64,000 nucleotides of DNA from Paramecium pentaurelia. Its lineage: Eukaryota > Ciliophora > Oligohymenophorea > Peniculida > Parameciidae. The stretch's first letter is position 1. Each line of letters begins with the position of its first letter. Below the pieces are notes generated by a model. It worked only from the letters and a program-made list of their open reading frames with translations. It had not been told where the DNA came from and did no database searches. Where the stretch lies: NCBI GenBank assembly GCA_905183005.1, contig CAJJDO010000012.1, forward strand, positions 463,338 through 527,337. The letters are read 5' to 3'. Of the stretch, positions 36,901 through 48,779 are shown piece by piece. The translations under genes and the position numbers were made by a program.

Positions 36901-37533
36901 ATCAGTTCCATCTGCAAAGGAAATTGATCTGAACACTAAATAAACTAATAAGAGGATTTTCTCTCTTAGTTTCTCATTCAATTCTGGCTAAGCAAATATA
37001 CTGAATCCTTTCTCAAGTACTGATGGCACAATCTCTTTACATAAGGCCTACTATTCACCATTAGTTTCACTAAGTCTTCCAAATAATTGCAAAAATAGTT
37101 CTAAACTTGATTCTATGGCATTAAAGTCATCCATCCAATTTAACAATTCAATTAATGGATTTGGCCAAATATGACTTGGGTCAAGGCAAATTATTTATAC
37201 TATAATGGATGACTAACATATATATTTTAATTAAATTACAATTAACTCAATAATAGGCATATTTGAAACATTCATAACCAACCCATTCAACAAGAGTTCG
37301 CGTATTACTTTTCGTGATGGCTATATTGATTCCCATTATTCAATCAAAACCCCTTTCAATAATATACCAATTTTCAATCTTATTTCAACTGGATATTCAG
37401 GAGACACCATCATTTTAGTACTCTCAACCATAAAATTGGGATAAGGAGTATGAAGGATTTCATATGCATTTTATAGATTTTCTAATGCTTATACATACAC
37501 TTAAAGAGTTATTTCTGGTGTAGCTTCCGCCAT
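33926..37533 (-). CDS. Importin-beta family nuclear transport receptor, importin-7/8-like, with one frame break
   Basis: Large HEAT-repeat karyopherin that carries cargo through nuclear pores under Ran control. The N-terminus has the importin-type helices (PEYPVEIRLKIGILLKGVLI), followed by many HEAT-like helix pairs and a late acidic stretch (LEVEDDDDEVIKKDQ) as in importin-7/8. Introns: 36828-36852, 35641-35663, 35318-35342, 35047-35072 (GTG donor), 34505-34537 and 34052-34079. The frame fails once at about 36001-36028: removing those 28 bases, which are bounded by TA, gives 1140 codons and joins SAIYI to FKNEKKLDIYYQVV. This may be a retained 28-bp IES or an indel. Length is similar to other family members. 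Nuclear envelope and cytosol. Confidence 0.85.
36001..36028. mobile_element. Candidate 28-bp TA-bounded insertion (possible unexcised IES) in the importin gene
   Basis: Without this segment the importin frame is continuous and the exon total is divisible by three. On the gene strand it reads TAAGTAAT...ATCTTT and is followed by TA. Its ends fit the TAYAGYNR consensus poorly. The length class near 28 bp is the commonest for Paramecium IESs. It holds no AG acceptor, so it is not a normal intron. A simple one-base sequencing error nearby is the main alternative. Confidence 0.35.
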
Positions 37534-37680
37534 TTTAAATTTTATATATAATATATATATATATATTATTTATTTCTTGATCTAACAATCACTAATATAT
37601 GCTTTTTAGTTTCTCTATGTTTATGCAACTCTTCTGAACACTATTATTAAAGGCCTTCTTTTTTCTAAAAAAAATTAATT

Positions 37681-38868
37681 ATGACTATAGATTTCTTAAA
37701 CTTTGAGAATTTAATAATATTCTCAAAAAATATCATTTTAATGTAAGATAATAGTACATTCGGAATCATTTAAGAATCAAATTGGAATTCTGTGTGTTTT
37801 GCCCTCAAATGTCAGATAGGCTACTTCATATATATGTTTGCATCCACAAAGATATTACCAGGAACACAATTCAAAGGATTTCCTGATCCAAAAGGAAAAG
37901 TGTTAATGTATAAGATAAATGGATTAAATACATACATATTAACACTCACATTAATAATATTGGGTAAAGTATTTTTTAATTTTACATTAATACCATTGAT
38001 AGAACATTTTTGGTCATTTTTTATAGCCTCAAATATTTTGGCTTTTGTGTTTTCTTTTATTTTATTAATAAAAGGAAAATTGAGTCTACATTATAAGCCA
38101 CATATTCAAACATGGACACCTTAATTATTAAATGATTGGTGGTTTGGATCAGAATAAAATCCTAGAATTTTGAATGTAGACTTAAAAATGTATTTTTATG
38201 AACCATCATTGATCGGATTACAAATATTCTTATTATCATTTGCTGAATATTAATACAATACTTATTCAACATTATCAATAAACATGATTCTATTTCAAGT
38301 TTTTTGGTTTATGTGGCTTATTACACATTATATAAGAGAAGATTTTATGTTATCAACTTGGGATATTATAGCAGAAAACTTTGGGTTTATGTTAGTTTGG
38401 GGAGATATTGTATATTTACCTTATCTATATTGTATTGGAGGATGGTACTTAGGTGATTTTGTACAGAATAGCCCAACAATTTATCTGATATTTATAACAT
38501 TGTTACATGTGACTTCGTTATATATGTATAGAGATTCTAATTGGTAAAAGGATAGATATAGAAGATTAGGAGATAAAGCAATAATATGGAATAAAAAACC
38601 ATAGACATTATAAAATAAATTATTAATTAGTGGATGGTGGGGTATAGGGAGACATTTAAATTACACAGGAGAAATTTTAGTTTATCTTTCTATTGCAATG
38701 TGTGGAGAATTCAAAGCTTTTAATAATTATATATTGCCTTTAAGTTTATTTTGTTTACTGACTCACAGGGCTACAAGAGATGATAAGCGTTGCAGAGAAA
38801 AATATGGTAAATTATGGCAAGAGTATTGTTAAATAGCCAAATTTAAGATAATTCCATTCATATTTTGA
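37681..38868 (+). CDS. Sterol reductase, ERG24/DHCR7/LBR family
   Basis: Intronless gene for a polytopic ER membrane enzyme of 395 residues that reduces a ring double bond of sterols with NADPH. Family motifs are all present: GFPDPKGKVLMYKINGLN, HYIREDFMLSTWDI, ENFGFMLVWGDIVYLPYLY, GGWYL, the GWWGIGRHLNYTGE block near the C-terminus, and RDDKRCREKYGKLWQEYC. About eight to ten hydrophobic spans are visible. I cannot tell delta-14 from delta-7 reductase by eye. Since ciliates of this group largely take up sterols from food, the enzyme may modify dietary sterols, which is inference. The stop is only four bases from the stop of the converging gene. Confidence 0.93.
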
Positions 38869-38872
38869 ATGA

Positions 38873-41368
38873 TCATTATTAATTATTATTAAATATATAA
38901 TATTTATTATCAATTTTATTAAATTATTTTTTTATTTATCCTATTGTAGTATCATTTTTAGTTTTTTTTAAACTATTTTTATATACTTAATTCTTTAAAT
39001 TTAACACAGAAGGTCTTTACCAAATGTCTGATAATTATTTTGTCATTTCACAATTTGTAATTAATTTCAAAGCTCTTATAATCAATTACGGTTCTGATAT
39101 CTATTCTTTGTTAGGGATGATTGTAATATTTTCCCCATCTTAAATCTTTATTTTTTTAATAAGTAATTTACTCTCTACTTAATCAGTTATTTCCACTTTA
39201 TTCAATTACATTTATGTAGTTAAATATTCCTATAATCTATAATTCTTATTAATTTAAAGACTGAATTTCTGAGATTTATTTTTAATTCCTAAGTATGTGA
39301 TTAAGTCTGGTAAAGGCACTTCATTATCAATTAAAGTAATTAATCCAGATAGTATAAATACTTTCAAACCTTCTTTATCTAATTTTTTAGATTCTATAAT
39401 TTACTATTTTTATATAGTAGATATTTATTTTTTAGAAATATGACTTACTTACTTTTCATTAATCATAAGATTATCATTTTTACTTTAACAGATGTATAAT
39501 TATAGATTCTCTATTAATTTTATAATATTTTCTAAAATAGGTTCATCATTTATTTAAGTCTTGTTAGTTCTTAATTTAGGAAGTAATACTAATCTATCTT
39601 TAAATTATTCTTTAGCTTTTTCAATTTTTTAATAATCTTACATCACTTAAGTTAATTGATCTTTAATACTATCTTTTTTTTTATGAATGATAATTAATAT
39701 TTTTTCAATTAGAACTACATCTCTACCATATTTATTGTCAAATTTAAATTATTATAAAAAATTTTCAAAATCTTCTAACTCTTATGTAGACGTATCAGGT
39801 AGTTCTAAAAAAGATTATAATTAAACTTATTCTAGTTTAAGTTTCAACTGATTTTCTTATTATAGATAGGGTATCAATCTTTATTTTGAAGGTAATATTT
39901 AGACAGAATTTTAAATAATTATTTAACCTTCTAATATTTTCTCCTTATGTTTCTTAAACCATAAACAAGTCAAAATTTGTGGGATTGGTATTTCTTATTC
40001 TATGGATTCAATTAATATTAATTTTAAAATTAGTTTAAGCAATTTATAATATTTTTTTTAACATTTTATAGGTTTGCTTTCATCATCGATTTCACTCAAA
40101 CTATTTGAATATGTTTAATTCTTCTTTTCAATTTCATTTTTTATTTCTATCTATTTAGTTTCATCATAGATAAGAAGTATTGTCTCCAATTTTTCAATAA
40201 ATTATTTAACTATTTTAAAATGAGCATCAACTTCTTAAATCCTTGATAATCTTTTTATTTAATTTTTTAACTAAGGGTATTTTATCAATTAAATTATTTT
40301 AGATTTAAGAGATTCTTATTATTTAACTACCAAATCTATCATTCTTATTAATAATAGATATTCGGTTATTTTAGTATTTTATTTTTTATCATTGAATTGT
40401 TAATTTATTTTTAATTCATCTGTATTTTCTTCTTTTATGTTTTTAGTTTCTGTTTAATTTTGTTATGCGTCATAAAATGAGTGATAATAAAATGCACATA
40501 TATTCAAAATTTATTAATTAGGATTAAAAGTTAAGTTCATTCCATTTCCTCTATTTTTTAATTCAGCACAGAGTATGATCTCAGGAATTGCAATATTCTC
40601 TTAAATTAACCAATTAACAATCATCTTAATCTTCTCTTTATTTAAAGAACTTATAACCTATGGCTAAACTTATGGAGTTATATCAAAACATTCTGATTAA
40701 GTTTTATAACCTGATAAATGTTATGCAGTATCTGAACATTCTAATTTAGTAGATTTATTTCCTATAGGATAATTATTTAAATAATTAGATTACAATAATT
40801 AAATTGATTCAAAGAGTTTATATTTGATTTCATTTTCAAGTATTTCAGAATTTTTATAATCTAATTTTAATGGAAATTAAAACTGTTTATCTAAAAATAT
40901 TGATTAAAGTTCTTAATTAACTTAAGGCATATTTCTTTATTCTTAAAGTAATTCTACTTATTTTTAAAATATTTCTTAAGCTTAATTTATATGAGATTTG
41001 AATGTTTCTTTTATTAAATGCTAATAGTAGTCTGAAAAATATTCATGATCATTCTAATTATGATTAATAAGATCCTCTATTTATAATTAATCAGCTATTT
41101 CTTTCAGAGCTGGATTAACTGCTAATTGTTCTACTAAAATATAGTTAGGTTGAAAGAGAAATGAGATTGGTTCATTATTATTAAAATTTAAGGTAATATA
41201 ATGAAGAGTATTTGGACATGTTATAAGATTTAGGTTGGTATATTTGAGTAAAATACACCCCACTTCTTGATATACAATATCAAATATTGATGGTTCTTCA
41301 TCTTATTTAAAAACTTCATCATCATCAAGAAATATTTCATCTTTATATCCCTCCCCTTATTAATACAT
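38873..41368 (-). CDS. Large Gln/Asn/Lys-rich hypothetical protein, 831 residues
   Basis: A single uninterrupted frame of 832 codons including TGA, which is very unlikely by chance even in AT-rich DNA. The N-terminus is acidic (DEIFLDDDEVFKQDEEPS). The rest is helical with long charged segments, many Leu/Ile, and a Gln content inflated by TAA and TAG codons. One conserved-looking block is IVNWLIQENIAIPEIILCAE. No enzyme motif, signal peptide or transmembrane span is evident; the family is unknown. It converges with the sterol reductase gene, with four bases between stop codons. Confidence 0.75.
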
Positions 41369-41513
41369 TATATATTTAAATTATATCCAAAAAATTTGCA
41401 TCCTAATTTACAAATAAATAACAGGAAATTCTAAATATCTTTATTTTAGAATTTAATTCGAATCTAAATATCTTTTTTTTTGAAATAATATAGAATCTAA
41501 AACATTTTTTCAT

Positions 41514-41954
41514 TCATAATGTATTACCAATAGTATAAATGTCCTTCCTAATCATACTTTTTAATTAAATTAGATTTCAAATGTTTACCAAAGAATTACT
41601 TGGATAATCAATATTCTATATGAACTATCTTCAATTTCCTAGATTTTGATTTCCCTATCATAATTGAAATTAAGATACACAACTTTAAAAAATTAACTAA
41701 TTAAATTTTTTGATTCACTTAAAGTATTTCCATGTTAATTAAATTATAAACATAAATAAATTTGTTTTCTCATTATTCTCTTCTATGTATTTATTTAGTT
41801 TATAGATACCCATAAATCTTACTTTATATGTTTGAATAAATTTATTATAAAATTTAGGACTATTAAAAATATTTTAAATATTTAGATTCTCATTTAACTT
41901 AGAATATGATTAGAATTTATTTTTATCAAAAAACAAATCAATGTTAAATTTCAT
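41514..41954 (-). CDS. Small hypothetical protein, 124 residues
   Basis: Model with two introns, 41718-41751 (34 bases) and 41557-41588 (32 bases), both ending in AAG, giving 125 codons with stop. Each exon separately has coding-like composition: KFIQTYKVRFMGIYKLNKYI in exon 1, REIKIQEIEDSSYRI in exon 2 and MIRKDIYTIGNTL at the end. The introns are longer than usual here and use the rare acceptor, so the joins are tentative. No family recognised. It is divergent from the next gene, with only 43 bases between start codons. Confidence 0.45.
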
Positions 41955-41997
41955 ATATGAATGAATTAATTCTTATTTATAAAAATTAATATTAAAT

Positions 41998-42588
41998 ATG
42001 AATCTAGACTACACTAAAATATAAGACAATGTCAATAAATATCGTTATGGAGTGAAAATAGGTAACTATAATGAGGAAACTTTTGGAATGGATATGAAAT
42101 AAGTAGATTCAATTATAATATATATTATTAGAATGTACATAAAATACCCAACAGTACAATGAAAGATACTTTTGGCCTATAAAATACATTACTTAATATG
42201 CCTAGATAATAAGAAACAGAAGCAGAGAAAGAATATTATAAATAAACAACTTTCAGTCATGGTGGGTTACAGAATCATTTATTAATTGGTCATGGTTAAC
42301 AATCTTATGTATAAAAATAAAATTAAAAAATAGTTTGAAACACGATAATTAACATCAACTTATGATCTCTCACATAATTAGCAAGTCAAACCTTAAATAT
42401 AAATATATTCAAAATATGAACCTAATAAAACTCAATTTTCAGCACAATAAAAAAAGGTTGAAGTGACAGATAAAGTTCAACATGTAATTCCAGATGCATA
42501 ATAAGCAAATTAAGAAAGACTAGTAAAAAAGAAAGAGTTTACAAATACATTTAACGATAATTATAAAAAAATTCCTTTAAGAAAATGA
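41998..42588 (+). CDS. Candidate ciliary microtubule inner protein (CFAP107-like impression)
   Basis: Spliced 178-residue protein with introns 42103-42131 and 42309-42333. The N-terminal block NKYRYGVKIGNYNEETFGMD resembles the 'tyrosine/arginine - x - G - x - x - x - GN(W/Y)xEE' motif seen in several small axonemal inner proteins such as CFAP107; this is recalled, not searched. The rest is hydrophilic and loop-rich with Gln, Asn and Lys, without membrane spans. Loop-dominated short proteins of this kind usually line doublet microtubules. It ends in a basic tail KKIPLRK. Function is inferred only. Confidence 0.7.
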
Positions 42589-42983
42589 ATTATTTTATAA
42601 AAAATTTATCATCTAAATATAAATTGTATATTAATTATCAAAATTATATGAAAATGAAAACAATCAATCGTTATAAGAGATTTTCTATAATAAAGACTTC
42701 AAATTAAGAATAATAATTTTTATAAATATCATGAAAACAATTTGAATTAATATTGTATTATGATATCATAACTAATATTAATTCTATATATCATAAATAA
42801 TTAAGAGATATTTAAAGTCTCATTACTTTAAATAATTTTTTAATTATTTTACATGTTTAAGTAAGAACAGAATACAAAATTGATAACATGTTTAAAAAAA
42901 TAAAGATTTTTTGTTCTATGTCCTATGATTTAATACAAACTGAGTAGATTTATAATATTGTACTTTATGCTAAAATATTATTT

Positions 42984-43599
42984 TCATTCTTCTTTGTTTG
43001 GCTTTACTCTCTTAGCATTCTTTCTCTTTCTTCTTCCTTCTCTACCTTAACCAAATGGTGATGTGACAGCAAAATCAACCAATTTTTCTGATTCTACTCT
43101 TACTAAAAAGGATGGAGAATTGACTAATCTCTTTCCTACTCTAATAATAAATAAATTGTATTAAATACCTAAAGTGTCGCTATCTAATTAAAGTTCTGGC
43201 ATGATGAATTGATGATGCTTGATTACTTTTGAATACAAAGGTTTAAAGTCTTCTTTCCATCATTTTTTATGTTGTTAAACCAAGGACATAATCCAACTTT
43301 CTCTCTTATTCAGATAACAAACCAAATCTAACCATTCTTCTGATTAATGCTTCTCCTTCAAATAATCTTCTTGGATCCTTTGGGTCAAGAGTCAACAATT
43401 CTCTTGCAGCCTTTCTAATTCTAGCCAAAGTAAGTTAAACTCTCCACACCTCTCTTTTGTTCTTTAATCCATACTTACCAATAATTTGCAATCTAAAATT
43501 GAATAAATATTAAAATTACTCATTGTCAAGACGTTCCTTTTCGAAAGGCTTTCTTGGTGTATCTGAAGTCTTTGATCTATTTCTGTAATTCTTGCCCAT
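42984..43599 (-). CDS. RPS9: Small ribosomal subunit protein uS4 (RPS9)
   Basis: Component of the 40S subunit near the mRNA entry channel. Length is 186 residues, as expected. The sequence follows the family closely: RKPFEKERLDNELQIIGKYG, LKNKREVWRVQLTLARIRKA, TLDPKDPRRLFEGEALIRR, KLDYVLGL, the S4 RNA-binding fold with SSIHHARTLIRQRHFRVGKR, and the basic tail GRRKRKNAKRV. Two introns, 43493-43519 and 43141-43168, interrupt it. Highly expressed genes like this normally have standard introns, which supports the intron model used across the window. Confidence 0.97.
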
Positions 43600-44078
43600 A
43601 ATAAAAAGATTTAAATATATTTAAATTTATTCACAATTAAATAAATCACTCTGTTCATATTTGTTATATGACTTGATTAACAATACAAGGATTTTTTTTT
43701 AATTATTAGATAAAGCTATGATATTAATAAATCTATATGTATTAGAAAATAATTATCTCATTAATTTTTATAATCCTCTTAACAACTAATTCTGTAAAAA
43801 AAATAGAAATATTATTGGTAGTATTAATAAGAATAATAATACATTATGAATTTATTTACAACCTTTTATTATATGCAACAATATCCTTTTAAATATAAAT
43901 TAGATAAACTGATACAAAGAAATAACTGATCACTAAATTCATTGATATTTTTGGTTGATCAAAATATCATTAAAAGAAAAAGAATTTAGCCAGATAATTT
44001 AATATTCAATCTGATTTATAAACATAAAAATTAATTGATTCTATTTATCAAGTCAAAAGCAGCAATGATTGATATTGA
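43600..44078. other. AT-rich DNA upstream of uS4
   Basis: Contains a plus-strand frame with coding-like pieces (IKRKRIQPDNLIFNLIYKHK) interrupted by TGA; it may be the 5' part of the decayed ORF that follows. No RNA gene seen. Confidence 0.35.
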
Positions 44079-44594
44079 TTATCTAGATCTATCACTCAGC
44101 AAAAAATAAAGTTATATTTAAATCAATTTAACATTAATCTAATGTAACTAAAATTATTTCAAGAAATGGAAATTGAAAAAGGTATAATTTAATCTTAAGT
44201 AATTACAATATTGGTAGTATTGAATTCAAATAATTTTAATATAGTAAATAAAATGATTTTAGATATGATTAATCATTGTAAGTAAAATAGTTAGTGGAGT
44301 ATAGAAATCAAAATTATATTGTTAGAATTAATGATTATATTTTTTGGATATAAAATTTAGATAATTTAAATTCATCCAGTTAATTATATAATGATATTTA
44401 TGTTAGATTTTTTCTTATTTAACAATAAAGATTTTGAAACTTAATGAGAATGTAGAGTAAAGAATTTAGATTATTATATAAATGATTATAAGATTGATAG
44501 AACTTATCAATATGGAGATTTAAGGAATTTGATTGATAAAAATATTTATATAAAATTTTGGATAATTGAAATTTAATAAAAGTTGTATATTTGA
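44079..44594 (+). pseudogene. Decayed ORF of unknown family
   Basis: One plus-strand frame runs through this stretch with a single TGA at about 44441. On both sides the composition is coding-like: LKLFQEMEIEKGIIQSQ before it, and ECRVKNLDYYINDYKIDR with TYQYGDLRNLIDKNIYIKFW after it. The start and upstream part are missing. TGA could replace a Trp codon (TGG), as in a recent pseudogene, or an intron may be hidden there. It ends 27 bases before the stop of the converging SNARE gene. Confidence 0.4.
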
Positions 44595-44620
44595 TTTATT
44601 GTAAAATTTATGATAAATCA

Positions 44621-45380
44621 TCAATATATAACAAGAAAAACAAAAATCATAAATTGTATTATTATGGTTGTCCATAAACAACAATCATTAGCATATGATA
44701 ATAAACTTTTAAGATTAGAATCAGTAACTTTGATTTCATGAGTAGTTTGTTCAACCTAAAATAAGAATAATTAATTTTACATTGTCATTCAATCTCCTTA
44801 AAATAACTTTATCCTCATCTAAAGCCAAATTAATCTGTTTGCCATTATTTTACATTCTCCCTGTGGTATCAATCATTTTATCTATGGTTTCATTTTATTT
44901 TGAAACTAACTATTTTTGCATTTAAACCATTTCAACATTAGATTTGGAAGTAAAATCAATTTTAGTTTCAGGAATATCCTATAATAAATAATAATTGAAT
45001 GTATACAATTTTGAAAACTTATTTGATTTCTAAAGCTTTTCTAATTTTTTCAGAATTATTTTAAAATTCATCTATTAAGTTTTTGAATCTCAAGATATCA
45101 TTTTGAGAACTAGTTGATTTACATAGAATACAGATTTGATGATTTATTTAATAAAATTCTAGCTTATTTAATAGAATCATTAATGCCGTCAATTGATATT
45201 GTTAATTGTTTATCTATCTAAGAAAATGTAATTTGAAATTACCATAATTATAGACTCATTGTTTTATAATTTAACATTTCTTTGTTTAAGTGTTTCTGAA
45301 GTATTGATATCCATTTATCTAATCTGTTCTATAATATCTTAGAGTTTTGATCCTCCATCTAATGTAGTATAATAATTCAT
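44621..45380 (-). CDS. Q-SNARE, syntaxin-6/8/10-like
   Basis: Tail-anchored membrane fusion protein of 225 residues. The C-terminal third is a SNARE heptad domain (ETIDKMIDTTGRMQNNGKQ, VILRRLNDNVEQTTHEI, KVTDSNLKSLLSYAN) followed by a single transmembrane anchor (LWTTIIIQFMIFVFLVIY) and almost no lumenal residues. At the zero-ionic-layer position, where Qc-SNAREs carry Gln in a sequence like LEEQ, this protein reads LDED, so Asp may replace it. The N-terminal half is helical, with a small CILC pair. Introns 45214-45242, 44979-45006 and 44756-44780. Probable role: endosome or Golgi vesicle fusion. Confidence 0.8.
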
Positions 45381-45424
45381 AAATATAAATAATTTATTAT
45401 TATTAATAGTAATAATGTAATGAA

Positions 45425-46108
45425 TCATAATAATTTTGTTTTTTGGTAATCATCTGTTCTGTTTACTAATTTTAATGTGATATTTTATTATTTAATCTTC
45501 TAATATTTATGATTGAGAATACAAAGCACAGAAATAGATATCACAATAAATATACCTAGCAAAATACATAGAACAAGGGATATTTAATAAAATGATATAG
45601 TGTTATCAATAACTATATTATATGTAGATGTTAATTGAATAATACTCTCATCATCCTAATTAATCAAAATGAGGATCCATAAAGTTTATTAATACTTATT
45701 GATTTCATCATCAAAATAATTAACTGAAATAGAGTAACATCCTTCATAGAAAACATATGAATTGTTAAGTTAATTTACATAAAGTGTTTTATTAAGACAT
45801 TAACTATCTGTTTATTAGAATCCACATCTTTAAGTATTCTAGGTTTTATTGGGGAATTAGAATTATTGAATAAGACAAGGATACTTAGGATCGTCGTATG
45901 GCAATAAAATTACTTAAAAAGTCTTATTATTAGATGACATTAAAGTTTAATTGACTATAAGATTACCTACTTTAAAGTTTTATTTCTGATAATCTCCAAT
46001 AACTTATCCTAATTACAAATAGCTATTTGGTTGTATAATTGGCTATTCAATTATAGTAGTTAATTGTGAATATGTGATGGTAATCAATATGAATAATATA
46101 ATTATCAT
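45425..46108 (-). CDS. Type I membrane protein, function unknown
   Basis: Intronless 227-residue protein. The N-terminus MIIILFILITITYSQ is a signal peptide. The lumenal or extracellular domain (about 150 residues) has several Cys (YPCLIQ, RCGFQQ, QCLNKT, EGCYSI) and potential N-glycosylation sites (NQT, NKT, NNS). A transmembrane span (ISLVLCILLGIFIVISISVL) precedes a short basic tail (HKYQKIKQQNITLK). It looks like a cell-surface or vesicle protein; no family is recognised. It lies head to tail with the SNARE gene, 44 bases upstream of it. Confidence 0.8.
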
Positions 46109-46181
46109 GGATTAATATAAATATTATTATTATAGATAATATGTATATTAATAATGATAAAATAAATTATTTTTTATAAAA

Positions 46182-47401
46182 ATGATGAATTTAAAACCAC
46201 CTAAAAGTTAGACTGATAGTGCATCTGATAATGGTAGTGTTAATAAAATCAGTGACAAATAAAAGATAAACACTTTAAAAAAGGCAGTAATAGATTTAAG
46301 AGAAGAGAAATCTCAATTAATAAAATAGATTGCAGAATTAACTCTTAAAAATAATTAATTAATTAAAGAAAGAGAAGATATAGTATGATTCAATTTAATA
46401 ATATTAGGAAGAAAAACATAATTCAATGATGAGAGATTTATAAGGTTAATTAACTATGGTAATCATGAACTATTTTATTTTAGAATTAATCCAATTTAAC
46501 ATAATCTTCTTATTTAAAAGAACCAAATAATAATAGTAGTGATTAATCTAAATAAGTAACTAAACTCAAACAGTAAAGATTTTACATATTGCAAGAGAAT
46601 TAGACTCAACTATTACTAATTATGAAGCTAGATTTGCTATTTTATAGACTGCCTATAAGGAGATGGAAAGAGATTTGAAAAATAAAGAGATATCTCATTA
46701 AAAATTGATAAAGGATGTAGAAGAAAAGACAGAATTAAATAATCAACTCAAAAAGAATATTGAAGATATAGAGAGAGATTTATATAATAAAATTAAAGAT
46801 TTAAAAGCTGAGAAGATGGAAATTTAATTGAAATTTAAGACTTTAGATAAAGAAATGTAATAGAAAGATGAAGAATTAAGAGTATTACATAAAGAATTGG
46901 ATGATTCTAGATTTAAAGTGGCTTAATTATAAGGAGAACTTGAAGAAACTAGAGGCAAATTTATTTAATATAAACTCATTTTGCATAATTAATTTTTGGA
47001 TATTGATTGTCTATTTATCTTAAGACAAAATCTATTTAATGATTACATATTTGAATTAGAAACAGCAGCTTAAAAATTCTAATATAAGGCAAGTGATATT
47101 ACAGATTTGAAAATTAAGGATGAATCCTCATTCTTTTTGTCTGTTAAATCAAGAAGTAGAGAAGAAGTCTTCATTATTTAACCAAATTAGGATTTAAAGA
47201 AGATTTGTAAATCAATTAAGTATAAATACATTCTATTATAGAAACTTTCTATTAAAAGCTTAACAATATTAAATAAATTAGTAACATAATCAAGCATAAA
47301 GTCCTAAAAACAATGGTCTATTGGGAGGATTAATGTCCTTTTTTGGAGGTACTTAATCAAAGAATGGAAGCAATACAAATAGTGATGCAAAACAAAAATG
47401 A
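46182..47401 (+). CDS. Golgin-like coiled-coil protein, 374 residues
   Basis: Four introns (46383-46407, 46459-46483, 46556-46578 ending AAG, 47220-47241) give 375 codons with stop. The central 200 residues are a long coiled coil (ARELDSTITNYEARFAILQ, YKEMERDLKNKEISHQKL). The C-terminus ends in a Gly/Phe-rich patch (GLLGGLMSFFGGTQ). Long coiled coils with a small terminal patch are typical of tethers on membranes such as golgins, but I see no defined GRIP domain. The region after residue 240 is less regular, and an intron there could have been missed. Confidence 0.65.
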
Positions 47402-47425
47402 TATTTTTATAATCTAAAATATAAT

Positions 47426-48087
47426 ATGAGTTAAGAAGAAGAAAATAATGATATTGATGTCTAAGCTTTATTAGCTAGTATCAATGCTAATTTTGACAAT
47501 GAACAAATACTTAATGAGGCATAAAGCAATGCATAAGAAGTGCATTAGGATATTGATCAATTGTAATAGGGTCCAAGTGAATCCATTGTTATTGTTAGAG
47601 ATCAACCAATATAAAAAGAATAAGAAGAAGTAGATCCAGTTGTGGAAATTTTGAATAGAGTTGAAATATAAAATAGTTTATTAACCAATCCAGAAATTAA
47701 TTAGCATTAATTAGGTAAAATCTATATTGATTAAAAGAGACTGGTCCATTATAATAAATTATTGAGTAAATAAAGGAAAAATTTGATAAACAACAAGAAA
47801 TTATTGTTAAAAAACAACGAAATATTTTTAGTCAAATAATTGATATCAGAAATTTATCGAATTAAATAGTTAATGTATAAATTAACAATCATGGAGTGAG
47901 CAAAATGAAATTGAATGACTTTAAAACAAAGCAAAAAGAAATCGATTAGTTAGACATTTAAGTTTTTAAGACTAAAGGATATGTCTTGTCTATTATTGAG
48001 AGATTGGAAATTATGGAATAAAAATTAGATTACAAGATAGATTCATATGTTAAATAGAAAGTATAAGAATTAGCAAAGAAAGGATGA
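47426..48087 (+). CDS. Coiled-coil protein, 212 residues
   Basis: One intron, 47715-47737, ending AAG, joins the two exons into 213 codons with stop. The N-terminus is acidic (MSQEEENNDIDVQALLASIN). The second half forms coiled coils (QIIEQIKEKFDKQQEIIVKK, YVLSIIERLEIMEQKLDYKI). Size and form resemble subunits of small adaptor complexes such as BLOC-1/BORC, but that is a guess. It lies 25 bases after the preceding gene on the same strand. Without the intron the first frame ends early at TGA and the second exon would have no start. Confidence 0.65.
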
Positions 48088-48563
48088 TATAATTGACTTA
48101 TATATAGATATTTATATTGGAGAAATATTTAATTAATTAATATTATGCCTTTCTTTATTATAACAATTCTTCTATATCAATATGATCATTTTGAAAGTAG
48201 ATAATCAAACTAAAAGTAGATTATATTTTAAAGTATACTTCATTAAATAAAGATGAATAAAGAGATTATTTAATTATTTATATTGATTAAAAATAAAAGT
48301 ATATTGATATTTTGGTTAATAAAATAAGCGAGAATCATTGATAATCATTTTACTATTATTTATAGAGAGGAATCTTTGAGGGTAGTTAAGTATATTAATA
48401 TTTAGATATACTTTTGAGAAGATTAACTAACTTTTATTTTTCTTCTAAATATATATTCCTTATTAATAATTAGATTCACATCCAGCCACATGAAATAATC
48501 TTATATAATTTTAGATGATTTTATATTATATAATATTAAATTAATATTTAATTTTATATTACA

Positions 48564-48779
48564 ATGTCTAAAGAGGGCAGTGTTTTATGGTCACCATTCA
48601 AAACAACAAAGGAATTTATTGAAAAAGATTAAAAGATAACAAAAGGCTTCATTTAAGGGGCATTGTTTGCAGTTATTGGTTATGGAGTAGGATTTGCCTT
48701 ATTCAAAGCTAAGACATTAAGAGGCTTTAGTGCTGGTACTGCAGCAACTTGGCGATTTAGAGATTAGATTGAATAATGA
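48564..48779 (+). CDS. Small membrane protein, possibly MICOS subunit Mic10
   Basis: ORF of 71 codons plus TGA, no introns. A hydrophilic N-terminus (EGSVLWSPFKTTKEFIEKD) is followed by two short hydrophobic helices with Gly at regular spacing: GALFAVIGYGVGFALF and GFSAGTAATW, with positive residues (KAKTLR) between. Mic10 is of similar size, has two helices with Gly-rich motifs and a basic loop, and bends the inner mitochondrial membrane at crista junctions. The match is structural rather than by clear sequence identity, so other small mitochondrial membrane proteins are possible. Confidence 0.45.
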
